Shown: positions 50,415 through 59,669, counted from the first letter of the stretch. The stretch: DNA of 64,000 bases from JAOPZW01 sp963835295 (GCA_963835295.1 CAWIEX010000014.1:1178001-1242000); one strand, 5' to 3'. Program-made: numbers and translations. The notes: generated from the sequence alone by a model not told the origin.

Positions 50415-50657
50415 CTACTTCTTGGTCAACGCGATGAAGCCGACGATGAGGGCGGCCGCGCACAGGGCACCGCCCAGCGCGGCGAGCAGCACGGCGGCGC
50501 CGCGCGTGACGACGTCGCCCTCGCGCGCCCGCTCGTAGCGCGAGCGCCCGAGCAGGACGAAGCCAAAGGCGACGACCACGCCCGCGCCGCCGGCGAAGCC
50601 GGCCACGACGATCTTCCACAGAGCGTCGAAGTCGATGAGCGAGGAGGCGGGGATCAT
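50415..50657 (-). CDS. small two-pass membrane protein coupled to PiT transporter
   Basis: This 80-residue protein has two hydrophobic segments, IVVAGFAGGAGVVVAFGFVL and AAVLLAALGGALCAAALIVG, joined by a charged loop (GRSRYERAREGD). The ATG at 50657 overlaps the transporter stop, so translation is coupled. The family is not identified. A role as an accessory subunit of the phosphate transporter is likely from position. Confidence 0.75.
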   Translation of the reverse strand: MIPASSLIDFDALWKIVVAGFAGGAGVVVAFGFVLLGRSRYERAREGDVVTRGAAVLLAALGGALCAAALIVGFIALTKK

Positions 50658-51823
50658 GCGGGCACCGCGAGGCCCGTGCGCGACTGCGCCTCGTCGGCGG
50701 CTCGCGAGCGGTCGAGGTCGTTCGCGCGCACCGCGGTGCGCTGGGTGACGACGTAGAGCACGGCGGCCAGCCCGGCCGCGATGAGCCCGACGATCACCGG
50801 CCCCGCGTTGCCCTGCCCGAAGAGGTCGGCGCCCTCGAAGGCCGCCGCGCCGGTGAGGGCCGCGCCCGGGATGGTCAGCAGCCACGCGCTGGCCATCTGG
50901 CCGGCGGTCCCCCATCGCACGGAGGCCAGGCGCTTGCCCACGCCCGAGCCCACCACGGCGCCCGAGACGACATGGGTGGTCGAGAGCGGGTAGCCGAAGT
51001 ACGAGGAGGCGAGGATCACCGACGCGCCGGAGGACTCGGCCGCGAACCCCTGCGGGGCCTCGATCTCGGTGAGGCGGTTGCCCATCGTGTTGATGATCCG
51101 CCAGCCGCCGACGTAGGTGCCCGCGGCGATGGCCACGCCGCAGCCGATCTTGACCCACAGCGGCACGGCGAAGTTGTCGGCGTCCAGGTTCCCGTGGGCG
51201 ATGAGCGCGAGCGTGATGATGCCCATCGTCTTCTGCGCGTCGTTCGTGCCGTGGGCCAGCGAGACCAGCGATGCGGAGCCGATCTGGCCCAGGCGGTAGC
51301 CGCGGCGCGCCTCGCCCTCGCGCAGCTTGGCGACCATCGCGTAGGCGAAGATCGTCGCCGCGATGGCGACGAGCCCAGCGATCACGGGCGAGAGCACCGC
51401 GGGCACGATGACCTTCTCGACGAGGGTGTCGCCCTTGATCGCATCGGTGCCGATGGTTGCGATCGCCGCGCCGACGACGCCCCCGACGAGCGCGTGGCTC
51501 GAGCTGGAAGGCAGCGACAGCGCCCAGGTGACGAGGTTCCAGGCGATCGCCCCGATGAGGGCGGCGAAGACCATCGTCAGGGTCAGCGCCTTGGCGTCGA
51601 CGATCCCCGTGGCGATGGTGGTCGCGACCTTGATCGAGAGGAAGGCGCCGATCAGGTTCATGAGCGCGGCGAGGCCGACCGCCACCCGTGGGCGCAGCGC
51701 CCCGGTGGCGATCGAGGTCGCCATCGCGTTAGCGGTGTCGTGGAAGCCGTTGGTGAAGTCGAAGGCCAGCGCGGTGACCACGACGATGATGAGAAGCAGT
51801 TCCGAGCCCACGGGGCGAGACAT
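50654..51823 (-). CDS. pit: PiT-family inorganic phosphate permease
   Basis: This 389-residue transporter has the duplicated PiT signature: GFHDTANAMATSIATGAL near the N-terminus and AHGTNDAQKTMGII in the second half, with about ten membrane helices. PiT proteins take up metal-phosphate with protons or sodium. No PhoU-type Pit accessory protein precedes it; the following 80-residue membrane protein may take that place. The divergent HD-domain gene starts 69 bases away. Confidence 0.92.
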   Translation of the reverse strand: MSRPVGSELLLIIVVVTALAFDFTNGFHDTANAMATSIATGALRPRVAVGLAALMNLIGAFLSIKVATTIATGIVDAKALTLTMVFAALIGAIAWNLVTWALSLPSSSSHALVGGVVGAAIATIGTDAIKGDTLVEKVIVPAVLSPVIAGLVAIAATIFAYAMVAKLREGEARRGYRLGQIGSASLVSLAHGTNDAQKTMGIITLALIAHGNLDADNFAVPLWVKIGCGVAIAAGTYVGGWRIINTMGNRLTEIEAPQGFAAESSGASVILASSYFGYPLSTTHVVSGAVVGSGVGKRLASVRWGTAGQMASAWLLTIPGAALTGAAAFEGADLFGQGNAGPVIVGLIAAGLAAVLYVVTQRTAVRANDLDRSRAADEAQSRTGLAVPA

Positions 51824-51877
51824 TCCCGTTCCACGCCCCAGCTCGTGAAAAAGCTGAGAACGAAGACCGGGGCGCCG

Positions 51878-51883
51878 TAGTAT
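51878..51883 (+). promoter_or_regulatory. -10-like box for HD-domain gene
   Basis: TAGTAT lies 9 bases before the GTG at 51893, suggesting a leaderless or near-leaderless transcript. Confidence 0.4.
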
Positions 51884-51892
51884 TCGCGCCCG

Positions 51893-52423
51893 GTGGCCAC
51901 CCTGACCTCATCCCGCGCCGCTCGCGCCGAGGCGATCGCCTTCCTGATCGACGCCTACGACGGGGTCGAGGCGCGCCCGGGCAAGGGCCTGCCCCACGCC
52001 CAGGCGGTGGCCGACGTCCTGCGCTGCGCCGGCTACGACGAGCGCACGCAGGTCCTCGCCCTGCTGCACGACGTGGTCGAGGACACGCCGCGCACCATCG
52101 AGGAGGTGCGCGACGCCTTCGGCGAGCCGATCGCCGCCATGGTCGGCGCCCTCACCGAGGACCCTGCGACGACGCGCTACGCGCAGCGCAAGCGCGACCT
52201 GCGCACCCGCGCCATCGCCGCCGGCTCGCCGGTGGTCGACGTCGCCCTGGCCGACAAGATCGCCTCGCTGCGCCATGCGCTGATCACCCACAGCAAGGTC
52301 AGCGAGCGCAAGCTGCGCCACTACACCGTGATGCTCCAGCTCGCCCTCGCCGCGCACCTGGCGCCGGGCCTGTGCACGCAGCTCGACGAGCTGATCGCAC
52401 AGGCCGCGTCGCTCAGCGCCTGA
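51893..52423 (+). CDS. HD-domain phosphohydrolase, SpoT-hydrolase-like
   Basis: This 176-residue protein has an HD metal site: AQAVADVLRCAGYDERTQVL then ALLHDVVEDTPRT, followed by LALADKIASLRHA-like residues (VALADKIASLRHALI). The HDxxED arrangement resembles the hydrolase domain of RelA/SpoT enzymes and small alarmone hydrolases. It lacks the synthetase domain. It may hydrolyse (p)ppGpp or another nucleotide. The 3' end overlaps the convergent secreted-protein gene by 11 bases. Confidence 0.85.
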   Translation: MATLTSSRAARAEAIAFLIDAYDGVEARPGKGLPHAQAVADVLRCAGYDERTQVLALLHDVVEDTPRTIEEVRDAFGEPIAAMVGALTEDPATTRYAQRKRDLRTRAIAAGSPVVDVALADKIASLRHALITHSKVSERKLRHYTVMLQLALAAHLAPGLCTQLDELIAQAASLSA

Positions 52424-52895
52424 CGTAGCGCAGGTCGAGCTCGTCGGTGCGCCCTGACCAGCGCAGGCTCAGCCGCCAGCAGCCGGGCGCGGGGAGGTTG
52501 ATGCCCGACGGCCCCGGGCCGCCCACCACGACGCGCGTGACCGGGCGCCCGACGCGGCGCCGGCCCTCCATGCGCTGCGCGCGGATGCGCAGGTCCGACA
52601 GCGGCTTGACGGCGCGGCGCGAGACCCACAGGATCTTGTTGCCGCGGTCCTTGAGCGGTGGCGAGCGCAGCGGGTAGCCGAAGACCAGCGCCGCGATCTC
52701 GCCCGAGCGCCCGATCACGTGCGGCAGGCGCGGGCGGGGAGCGGAGAAGCCGGTGCGCGCCCAGGTCGGCAGCACGCCCTTGTGCACGACCGAGTGACAG
52801 GCGGGCGCCGGCGAGGACCCCGCGGGCGCCGCGATCGTGGCGGCCGCCGCCGCGGCGGCGACGATCAGCGGGGCCATCCAGCGCAGCGTGGTCAC
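52413..52895 (-). CDS. secreted hypothetical protein
   Basis: This 160-residue protein has a signal peptide (LRWMAPLIVAAAAAAATIAA, cleavage probably after APA) and a basic mature domain with two Cys (ACHSVV, GCWRLS) that could form a disulfide. WSGRTDELDLRYVR ends the chain. The fold is not recognised. It could be a cell-wall or extracytoplasmic small domain protein. It starts at a GTG at 52895 after a GGGGAGG site. Confidence 0.72.
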   Translation of the reverse strand: MTTLRWMAPLIVAAAAAAATIAAPAGSSPAPACHSVVHKGVLPTWARTGFSAPRPRLPHVIGRSGEIAALVFGYPLRSPPLKDRGNKILWVSRRAVKPLSDLRIRAQRMEGRRRVGRPVTRVVVGGPGPSGINLPAPGCWRLSLRWSGRTDELDLRYVRR

Positions 52896-52985
52896 GCCTC
52901 CCCTACCCCGCGCGGCGCGCGGCGGTTCCCGCTCAGGCGACCTCGCGGGGACCGTCGACCCATTCGACCACCGTGTCGACCCCGG

Positions 52986-53285
52986 TCAGCTCGAAGACCC
53001 GCCGGATCGACGGCGGCCCGGCACGCAGGCCAGGCGCCCGCCGGCGTCGCGGGCGCGGCGCGCGGCGGTCAGGACGCCGCTGACGCCCGAGGAGTCGACG
53101 AAGGTCAGCCCCCGCAGGTCGACCACCGTGGTCGCCAGCAGGCCGTTGTCGGCCGCGAGGGCCGCGTCGAGCTCGCCCATGGTGTCGAGGTCGAGCTCGC
53201 CACTCACGGCCACGACGCGGACGCCATCCTCCGTGCTGACGGTCACCTCGAACTCCGGCCGCTGCCGCAGCACGCCGTTGTCCAT
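52986..53285 (-). CDS. STAS-domain anti-sigma factor antagonist, apparent 3' frameshift
   Basis: This is an STAS-domain protein (SpoIIAA-like): EFEVTVSTEDGVRVVAVSGE, then the phospho-site region LRGLTFVDSSGVSGVL with the Ser at which kinases act. The last part, GPPSIRRVFELTGVDTVVEW, is in the next frame and would end at 52933. The shift is near 53016-53022, and one extra base forming CCCGGG would repair it. I chose the ATG at 53285, 7 bases after a TAGGAT box; an ATG at 53294 is also open. It probably works with an anti-sigma factor kinase encoded elsewhere. Confidence 0.78.
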   Translation of the reverse strand: MDNGVLRQRPEFEVTVSTEDGVRVVAVSGELDLDTMGELDAALAADNGLLATTVVDLRGLTFVDSSGVSGVLTAARRARDAGGRLACVPGRRRSGGSSS

Positions 53286-53292
53286 AGGCGCC

Positions 53293-53298
53293 ATCCTA
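53293..53298 (-). promoter_or_regulatory. -10-like box for STAS gene
   Basis: TAGGAT on the minus strand ends 7 bases before the ATG at 53285, consistent with transcription starting at the start codon. Confidence 0.4.
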
Positions 53299-53346
53299 GA
53301 GCGATCAGGGCCAGGTGCCGGGGGTTAAACGGCTGCCGCGCGACCG

Positions 53347-54543
53347 TCAGGGGCCGATCGCGGCGGGGAACGGCAGGGCGATCGGGTCGGCGGCGAGGCG
53401 GCTGCGCCCCGCCGCGTCGAAGCGGTCGAGCCCCAAGGGAGAGACGTCGGTCACCGTGGTCGCCCCGTGCAGGGCCAGATCGACAGCGATGCGAGCGACG
53501 GCGGGGCCCCACATCATCCCGTGCCCCGCAGCGGAGGCGAGCGTCAGCCCGCCGATCGGCTCGCCGTCGCGCGCCAGCGCCGGGCCGAGGATCGGCAGGT
53601 GGTCGGGCGTGTAGTCGATGGTGGCGGCCCAGGCCTTGCGCAGCCCGAGCGCCCGGGTCATCGGCAGCAGGCGGGCCAGGTGCTCGCGCGCGGCGTGCTG
53701 GGTGGCCTCGTCGATCCCGCGCGCCTCGCCGGGCGCCTCGCCCGGATCGCTGATGCCGAAGAGCAGGCCGCCCTCCTCCTGGCGCCAGTACAGGCCGGCC
53801 TCGACGTCGAAGCCCATCGGCAGCGGGCCGGCGGCGAGCTCGGGCGCCGGGCTGGTGACGAAGACGTGGTGGCGCACGCCGCCCACCGGCGGCGCGACCC
53901 CGGCCAGCGCCCCCAGCGCGCCCTGGCCGACGCCTCCGGCGAGGATGACCCGCTCGGCGGCGATCACGCCGTCCCGCGTCTCGACCCCGGTCACGCGCCC
54001 GCCCTGCAGGCGCAGGCGCACGACCGGCGCGCGCTCGCGCAGGCGCACGCCGTGCTCGCGCATCATCACGAGGTAGGCCGCCACGTTGCGCGACGGGCTG
54101 ATAGCGCCGTCCTGCTCGCAGAACGTCGCGCCGAGGATGCTCTGCGGATCGAGCAGCGCCAGCAGCTCCGCGGCCTGTGCGGGCGTCACCCAGCGCGCGT
54201 CGAGCCCGCGCTGGCGCTGCATGGCCAGCCGCAGCTGCGCGGCGCGCACGTCGTCCTCGCTGGTGGCGACGATGAGGTAGCCCAGCGCGCGGAAGTCCGA
54301 GTCGATGCCGTAGCGGTCGTGCTGGCCGAGGTAGAAGCCGACGGTCCAGCGCCCGAGGTCGACGGCCGTCGGCGTGCCGCCCTGCGTGCGGACCATGCCC
54401 GCCGCCCGCGAGCTCGCGCCCTGGCCGGCGGTGCCGGCGTCGACGACGACGACGCGCCCGGCGCCGTCCTCGCGCGCGAAGACCGACGCCCAGCCGCCCA
54501 CCGTGCCGGCGCCGACGACGACGAGGTCCGCGCTCTCACTCAT
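53347..54543 (-). CDS. FAD-dependent oxidoreductase (DAO family)
   Basis: This 398-residue protein has the FAD loop DLVVVGAGTVGGWASVFARE, then GQGASSRAAGMVRTQGG and the C-terminal DYTPDHLPILGPALARDG with SAAGHGMMWGPAVARIAVDL. The pattern matches glycine oxidase/sarcosine oxidase-type enzymes that oxidise amines to imines. It overlaps the preceding PYROXD2-like gene by four bases. The substrate is unknown. Confidence 0.88.
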   Translation of the reverse strand: MSESADLVVVGAGTVGGWASVFAREDGAGRVVVVDAGTAGQGASSRAAGMVRTQGGTPTAVDLGRWTVGFYLGQHDRYGIDSDFRALGYLIVATSEDDVRAAQLRLAMQRQRGLDARWVTPAQAAELLALLDPQSILGATFCEQDGAISPSRNVAAYLVMMREHGVRLRERAPVVRLRLQGGRVTGVETRDGVIAAERVILAGGVGQGALGALAGVAPPVGGVRHHVFVTSPAPELAAGPLPMGFDVEAGLYWRQEEGGLLFGISDPGEAPGEARGIDEATQHAAREHLARLLPMTRALGLRKAWAATIDYTPDHLPILGPALARDGEPIGGLTLASAAGHGMMWGPAVARIAVDLALHGATTVTDVSPLGLDRFDAAGRSRLAADPIALPFPAAIGP

Positions 54544-56144
54544 CGGGCGGCGAGCTCCCGAGCGTCGGCCAGGACCGCCATCGCGGCGTTGCGCCCGTTC
54601 AGGGCGATGACGCTGCCACCGGGGTGGGTGGCGGCACCGCAGAAGTACAGCCCCGGCACCGGCGTGCGCGGCGTCAGGCGGTGCTCCCACATCTGATCGG
54701 GCGAGACCTCGCCCTGGAAGATGTTGCCGCCGGTGAGCCCGATGCGCTGCTCGATGTCCGGCGGGCCGAGGACCTCGTAGGCCTCGATGCAGTCGTCGAA
54801 GCCGGGCGCGAAGCGGTCGATCAGGTCGATGAACTGGCGCGCGACCTCCTCGCGGCGGCTGTCCCACGTGCCCTCGGCGAGGTCGTAGGGCGCGTACTGG
54901 CCGAACACGCTGAGCAGGTGCTTGCCCGCCGGCGCCGGCGTCGCGTCGTAGCCGGTCTGCAGGTAGACCTCGCCGAAGCCCACGGCCGGCTCGCCGCGCT
55001 CGCAGGCCTCGAAGGCGCGCTGGGCCTCCTCGAGGCCGCCGGTGACGTCGATGGTCGCGCGCGCCGGCCAGGTCTCCGCCGGCGCAGCGGCCCACTCGGG
55101 CAGCGCGTTGAGCGCGGCGTTGAACTTGACCACGGGGCTGCGCACCTTCCACGCCTCCAGGCGCCGGCGGTAGTCGGCCGGCACGTCCTGGCCCTCGAGC
55201 AGCGTGAGCGCGACCTTCGGGTCGGCGTTGCAGAGCACGGTGCGCGCGCGGATGCGGGTGCCGTCCTCGAGCACGACGCCGTCCTGCGGCTCGATGGCCG
55301 CCACCGGCACGCCGCAGGCGAGCACGGCGCCGGCCTCCCGCGCGGCGTCGGCCAGGGCGAAGCTGACCATGCCCATGCCGCCCTGGACGTAGCCCCACAC
55401 CGGGCCCTGGCCCTCGAGGTCGCCCTGGTAGTGCATGAGCTTGATCGACGCCGTGCCCGCGTCCTTCGGCCCGCCGTAGGCGGCGATGACGCCCTGGCCG
55501 AAGAGCGCGTCCTTCAGGCGCTGGTCGCTCATGTGGTCGTCGAGCACCTCGGCGATCGAGGCGCTGAAGACGACGTCGAGCATCGTCTGCTCGCGGCCCA
55601 GCAGCTCCTCGATCTCCGCGCGCGTCGGCGTCTCGCCCACCCACGTGTCGCGCGCGCCGGTACGCAGCCTGCGGCGGATCTCGTCGAACAGGTGCTCATA
55701 GGCCCAGTAGCCCTCGATGTCCTTGGGGACCACGCCGAGGTCGCGAAGGTTGCGCTCGGTGCGCGCGTCGTCGAGCCACTGGCCGAAGGACGTGCCGTCC
55801 TCGAACGGGACCCAGAGGTTGGGGTCCGCGACAAAGCACTGAAAGCCGCGCCGGCGCAGGTCGAGCTCTGAGATGACGAGCTCGTCGAGCAGGCCGACCA
55901 CGTAGGCGCACGGGCTCACGACGAAGCGCCCGTCGGGAAACGGGCGCTCGAGCGTGCACGCGCCGCCCAGGCGCTCGCGGCGCTCGAGCACGAGCACGGA
56001 GCTGCCGGCGCGCGCGAGATAGGCCGCGGCGGTGAGCCCGTTGTGGCCGCCACCGACCACGACGGCGTCCCAGTCGCGCGCGGCGAGCTCGGACAGCGGC
56101 TCGGGGAGCCCGACCTCGCCGAGCCGGGCTGCGATGTCGTTCAT
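54540..56144 (-). CDS. phytoene dehydrogenase-like FAD oxidoreductase (PYROXD2-like)
   Basis: This 534-residue protein has VVVGGGHNGLTAAAYLARAG at the N-terminal FAD site, the long PYROXD2-type insert (FDEIRRRLRTGARDTW), YVQGGMGMVSFALADAA, and the C-terminal GLYFCGAATHPGGSVIALNG. It resembles the amino-oxidase/carotene-desaturase superfamily but has no carotenoid genes near it. The start overlaps the CoA synthetase stop. The reaction is not known. Confidence 0.9.
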   Translation of the reverse strand: MNDIAARLGEVGLPEPLSELAARDWDAVVVGGGHNGLTAAAYLARAGSSVLVLERRERLGGACTLERPFPDGRFVVSPCAYVVGLLDELVISELDLRRRGFQCFVADPNLWVPFEDGTSFGQWLDDARTERNLRDLGVVPKDIEGYWAYEHLFDEIRRRLRTGARDTWVGETPTRAEIEELLGREQTMLDVVFSASIAEVLDDHMSDQRLKDALFGQGVIAAYGGPKDAGTASIKLMHYQGDLEGQGPVWGYVQGGMGMVSFALADAAREAGAVLACGVPVAAIEPQDGVVLEDGTRIRARTVLCNADPKVALTLLEGQDVPADYRRRLEAWKVRSPVVKFNAALNALPEWAAAPAETWPARATIDVTGGLEEAQRAFEACERGEPAVGFGEVYLQTGYDATPAPAGKHLLSVFGQYAPYDLAEGTWDSRREEVARQFIDLIDRFAPGFDDCIEAYEVLGPPDIEQRIGLTGGNIFQGEVSPDQMWEHRLTPRTPVPGLYFCGAATHPGGSVIALNGRNAAMAVLADARELAAR

Positions 56145-58280
56145 GGGCTTCTCTCCTCGGTGGGTGCGGCGCGGGGTGCAGCGATGGGCGCCCGCGAGCC
56201 GGTCCTGATCAGCGCGTCGACGGCGATGGCGCCGCGGGCGTTGACGAGCACGGGGTTGAGCTCGAGCAGCTCGAGGCCCTGGTCGAGCAGCAGCGCGCCG
56301 GCGCGCGCGGCGAGCGCGGCGGCGGCCGCGACGTCGACGGGAGCGCCCGTGCGCGTGCCCTCGAGCAGCGGCGCAGCGCGCAGCGAGCGCAGCGCGCGCT
56401 CGACGCGCGCGGCGTCGGCGGGCAGCGGGACGACGGCGACGTCGCCGAAGGCCTCGGTCCAGATGCCGCCCAGGCCGACGGTGAGGACGGGCACCACGGC
56501 GTCGCGGCGCGCGCTGACGAGCAGCTCGATTCCCGCGGGCGCCATCGCCTCGACGAGGACCCGCGCATCGGCGTGGATGTGGTGGTTTCGGGGTGGGTGG
56601 GTGGGCTGACTCCCGCGCACCAGGTCGCGGTAGGCCCAGCGCACGTTGCGCTCGTCCTCGAGCCCCAGGGCCACCGCGCCGGCCTCGGTCTTGTGGCGCA
56701 GCCCAGCGGCGACGAGCTTGAGCGCGACCGGGCGCCCGAGGCGCTCCGCGATCTCGGCCGCGTCGTCCTCGTCGCGGGCCACGCGCCCGGGCGGGACGCG
56801 GATGCCGGCGCCGGCCAGCAGCGCCTTGGCGCTCGCCTCGTCGAGCCAGGGCCCGGGGCGCTCGCCGCGCCCGCCCACGGCCGCCGCAGCGATGGCCCGT
56901 AGGCGCTCGCCGTCGCCGGGCGGCCGGCGCAATGCCGCCGCGCAGGCCAGCGCAGTGCGCAGGCCGGCCACGGCCGCCACGTCGGCGCCGGCCAGCTCCC
57001 ACGCCGCCTCGTCGTCGAGCAGCTCGGGCAGCGTCGAGGCGACGAGCGTCGGCACCGGGCTCGCCGCGGCGCCGGCGCGGATGCCCTCGCGCACCGCGTC
57101 CCAGCTCTCGCGCAGCGCCCCCTCGAGCCCGTGGGGCTGGTCGTAGAAGACGAGCACGTGGTCGATCCCGGGGTCCCCGCCGACGGCGCCGATCAAGTCG
57201 CGCAGCCTCTCGACCTCGCCCCAGATGACGGCCGTGTAGTCGAGCGGGTTGGCGACCGTGGCCGCCGCGGGCAGCAGGGCGCGGACGCGCTGGGCCGTCG
57301 CGGGCTGCAGGGCGGGCAGGTCGAGGCCGCGGCGCTGCGCCTCGTCGGCCCCCAGCCCCGAGTCGCCGCCCGAGCAGGTGAGGATGGCCAGGCCGCCGTC
57401 GCCGCGCGGGCGGGCGCGCCGCACGGCCAGCGCCTTGGCCAGCTCGAGCAGCTCGTGGACGTCGTGCGCCCACGCCGCGCCGGCCTCCTGCACCAGCGCG
57501 CGGAAGGCCGCGTGGTCGCCGGCCACCGCGCCAGTGTGCGCCGCGGCGGCGCTCGCCCCCGCGGCGGAGGCGCCGACCTTGAGCACGGCGACGCCGATGC
57601 CGGCGTGCGTCGGCGCACAGCGCGAGCGCCTCGCACAGCCGAGCGCCGTCGCCGTCGCTCTCCAGGAAGAGCGCGACCGAGCGCACGCCCTCGCGCTGGG
57701 CCAGCGCGTGCAGCCAGCCGCCGGCGTCGACGACCGCCTGGTTGCCGCAGGAGACCACGGTGTGCAGGCGCAGGCCGCGGCGCGCGGCCAGCGCGTTGAC
57801 CGCGACGTTGCCGCTCTGCGAGATGACGGCGACGTGGCCGGCCTCGGCGGGCACGAGCGCGTCGCCCCACAGCGCGGCGCGGTCGTGGAAGGCGACGATC
57901 CCGTCGCAGTTGGGGCCGCACACGGGCAGGTCGTGGCGGTGGGCCGCGCTGCGCAGGGCGGACTGCAGGCGCTGGCCGTCCGGCGTCTCGCCGAAGCCCG
58001 CGGCATAGACGACGGCGCCGCCGCACCCGCGCGCGCCGGCCTGGTCGATCACCTCGGGCACGCCCGCCGCGGGGATGGCGACCACGACCGCGTCGACGGG
58101 CTCGGGCAGGTCGGCCACGGTGGGCACGCAGGTGCGCCCGTGCACGCGCCGGCGCGTCGGGTGCACGCCCCACACGCGCCCGCGAAAGCCGGTGCGCCTG
58201 AGGTTGCGCAGCGTCTCGTCGGCGTAGGCGCCGGGTCGGCTGGTGGCGCCGACGACCGCGATCGAGCGTGGCGCCAGCAA
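56141..58280 (-). pseudogene. ADP-forming acetate-CoA ligase-like protein with an apparent frameshift
   Basis: The fused alpha-beta acyl-CoA synthetase makes ATP from acyl-CoA, ADP and phosphate, or works in reverse. The first part has the CoA-binding domain (SIAVVGATSRPGAYADETL) and HVAVISQSGNVAVNALAARR. The second part has GGLAILTCSGGDSGLGADEA and an ATP-grasp domain (LLAGAGIRVPPGRVARDEDD, KLVAAGLRHKTEAGAVALGL). The two parts are in different frames, joined near 57600-57620 by an extra base or two missing bases. The start is uncertain: I used a TTG at 58280, but the frame is open beyond the upstream stop at 58460. An unusual PTHPPRNHHIH insert follows a G-quadruplex motif. Confidence 0.8.
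56590..56605 (+). other. G-quadruplex motif
   Basis: ggggtgggtgggtggg has four runs of three or more G with single-T loops, the most stable G4 arrangement. It lies on the plus strand, the coding (non-template) strand being minus, inside the ATP-grasp part of the CoA ligase gene. Confidence 0.8.
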
Positions 58281-58347
58281 TGGCGTGAGACGATCGGCCC
58301 AGGGCTCCGCGCGGCGAGGTGGCGCCGGACCGTGGATGCCGGACGTC

Positions 58348-58414
58348 GCACGGCGAGGCGGAACCGTGCTGGTGGCACGGTCCGCCTTGGCGGGTGGCGT
58401 TCCGGCGCCGCGGG
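58348..58414 (-). repeat. 67-base structured intergenic element, copy 2
   Basis: This is the partner of 13961-14027. The hairpin reads ggcggaaccgtgc, loop tggtg, gcacggtccgcc, closed by a 13-pair stem with one bulge. It lies past the stop of the acyl-CoA dehydrogenase gene and before the likely start of the CoA ligase. If the ligase starts further upstream, the element would be translated, which I think less likely. Confidence 0.65.
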
Positions 58415-58459
58415 ACGGTGTCAGATCGTCGTGGGGAGCCCTGGGTCGGTCGTCTGCGG

Positions 58460-59650
58460 TCAATGCAGCACGCGCTCCACCCCGCGACGCTCGAGCGCGC
58501 GCGCCACGATCAGGCGCTGGATCTCGCTCGTGCCCTCCCAGATGCGATCTACGCGCAGCTCGCGCCACAGGCGCTCGGCGACATTCGTGCGCATGTAGCC
58601 GCGCCCCCCGAAGATCTGCACGGCGCGGTCGGCGCAGCGGTTGGCCGCCTCGCTGACGAAGAGCTTGGCCATCGCGGCCTTGGCATGGACGATCTTGGGG
58701 TCGGCGTCAGCGTCGACCAGCCTTGCGACCTCGAGGCCGAGCAGGCGGCCGGCGGCCGCGTCGGCGGCGGAGTCGGCCAGCGGGAAGGAGACGCCCTGGT
58801 AGTCCATGATCCGCGACCCGCCCTGCTCGCGCTGCAGGGCCCAGGCCGTCGCCTCCTCGATGAGCCGCCACATCGCCCCCACGCCGCGGGCGGCGATGCC
58901 GAGGCGCTCCTCGGCGAACCAGCCGCGCTGCAGGTCCTCGCCACCGCCCAGGCCGCCGATGACGGCGTCGTCGCGCACCTCGACCGCGGTGAAGCGCAGC
59001 GTCGGGTGGCCGTGGGGGTAGCTGTGCGTGAACGGCGGGTCGTCGACGACCTCGATGCCCGGCGTGTCGCGGTCGACGAGGAAGAGCGTCGGCAGCTCGA
59101 CGCCATCGACGAGCGCCTTGGCCATGACGATGTAGACCTGCGCGACGTCGCCGTAGGTGACGAACCACTTCTCGCCGTCGATGCGCCAGCCGCCCTCCAT
59201 GCGCGTGGCGGTGGTGGCGATGCGCGACGGGTCGGAGCCCGCGTGCTCCTCGGTCACCGCGTAGGCGTCGTGCAGCTCGCCGCGCAGCGCGGGCTTGAGG
59301 TAGCGGTCGACCTGCGCCTGGGTGCCGTGGGCCAGGACGTTGTAGGCGCCGGGCATGTGCCAGGACAGCGCGTTGGTGGCGCGCCCGAGCTGCTCCTCGA
59401 CCAGGAACCACTCAGTGTGGCTCCAGCCCTGGCCGCCGTGCTCGACGGCGTGCAGGCCGCCGCCGAGGCGGCGGTCGATCGCCGCGTGGCGGATCGCCGC
59501 GATCCGCTCGGCGGGCAGGCGCCCGCGCGCACGCTCGGCCTCGACCTCGAGGGGCATCAGCACCTCCTCGACGAAGGCGCGCGCGCGCGCCTGCAGCTCG
59601 GCCTGCTCGGGAGTCAGCGTGGACGCGGAGGCAGTGATCTCGGTGGTCAT
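58460..59650 (-). CDS. acyl-CoA dehydrogenase
   Basis: This 396-residue flavoprotein has the family patterns YAVTEEHAGSDPSRIATTAT, WRIDGEKWFVTYGDVAQVYI, RLGIAARGVGAMWRLIEEAT, and the C-terminal QIFGGRGYMRTNVAERLWRE then RIWEGTSEIQRLIVARAL. It oxidises an acyl-CoA at the alpha-beta bond and passes electrons to ETF. It is divergent from a TetR regulator (26-base control region) and upstream of the CoA ligase on the same strand. It may work on the acyl-CoA made by that ligase. Confidence 0.92.
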   Translation of the reverse strand: MTTEITASASTLTPEQAELQARARAFVEEVLMPLEVEAERARGRLPAERIAAIRHAAIDRRLGGGLHAVEHGGQGWSHTEWFLVEEQLGRATNALSWHMPGAYNVLAHGTQAQVDRYLKPALRGELHDAYAVTEEHAGSDPSRIATTATRMEGGWRIDGEKWFVTYGDVAQVYIVMAKALVDGVELPTLFLVDRDTPGIEVVDDPPFTHSYPHGHPTLRFTAVEVRDDAVIGGLGGGEDLQRGWFAEERLGIAARGVGAMWRLIEEATAWALQREQGGSRIMDYQGVSFPLADSAADAAAGRLLGLEVARLVDADADPKIVHAKAAMAKLFVSEAANRCADRAVQIFGGRGYMRTNVAERLWRELRVDRIWEGTSEIQRLIVARALERRGVERVLH

Positions 59651-59663
59651 GGATCCGTGGGGT

Positions 59664-59669
59664 TAGGGT
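59664..59669 (+). promoter_or_regulatory. -10-like box for TetR gene
   Basis: TAGGGT is followed by 7 bases and then an in-frame ATC at 59677. The frame has no ATG, GTG or TTG upstream of the helix-turn-helix, so a leaderless start at a rare ATC codon or a sequence error upstream should be considered. Confidence 0.3.

Noticed and set aside
54540..58568. One 1342-residue minus-strand protein joining the CoA ligase and PYROXD2-like sequences
   Set aside because: The PYROXD2-like protein has its own ATG at 56144 overlapping the ligase stop in another frame. The long frame passes through out-of-frame ligase sequence because of the frameshift, so it is not a fusion protein.
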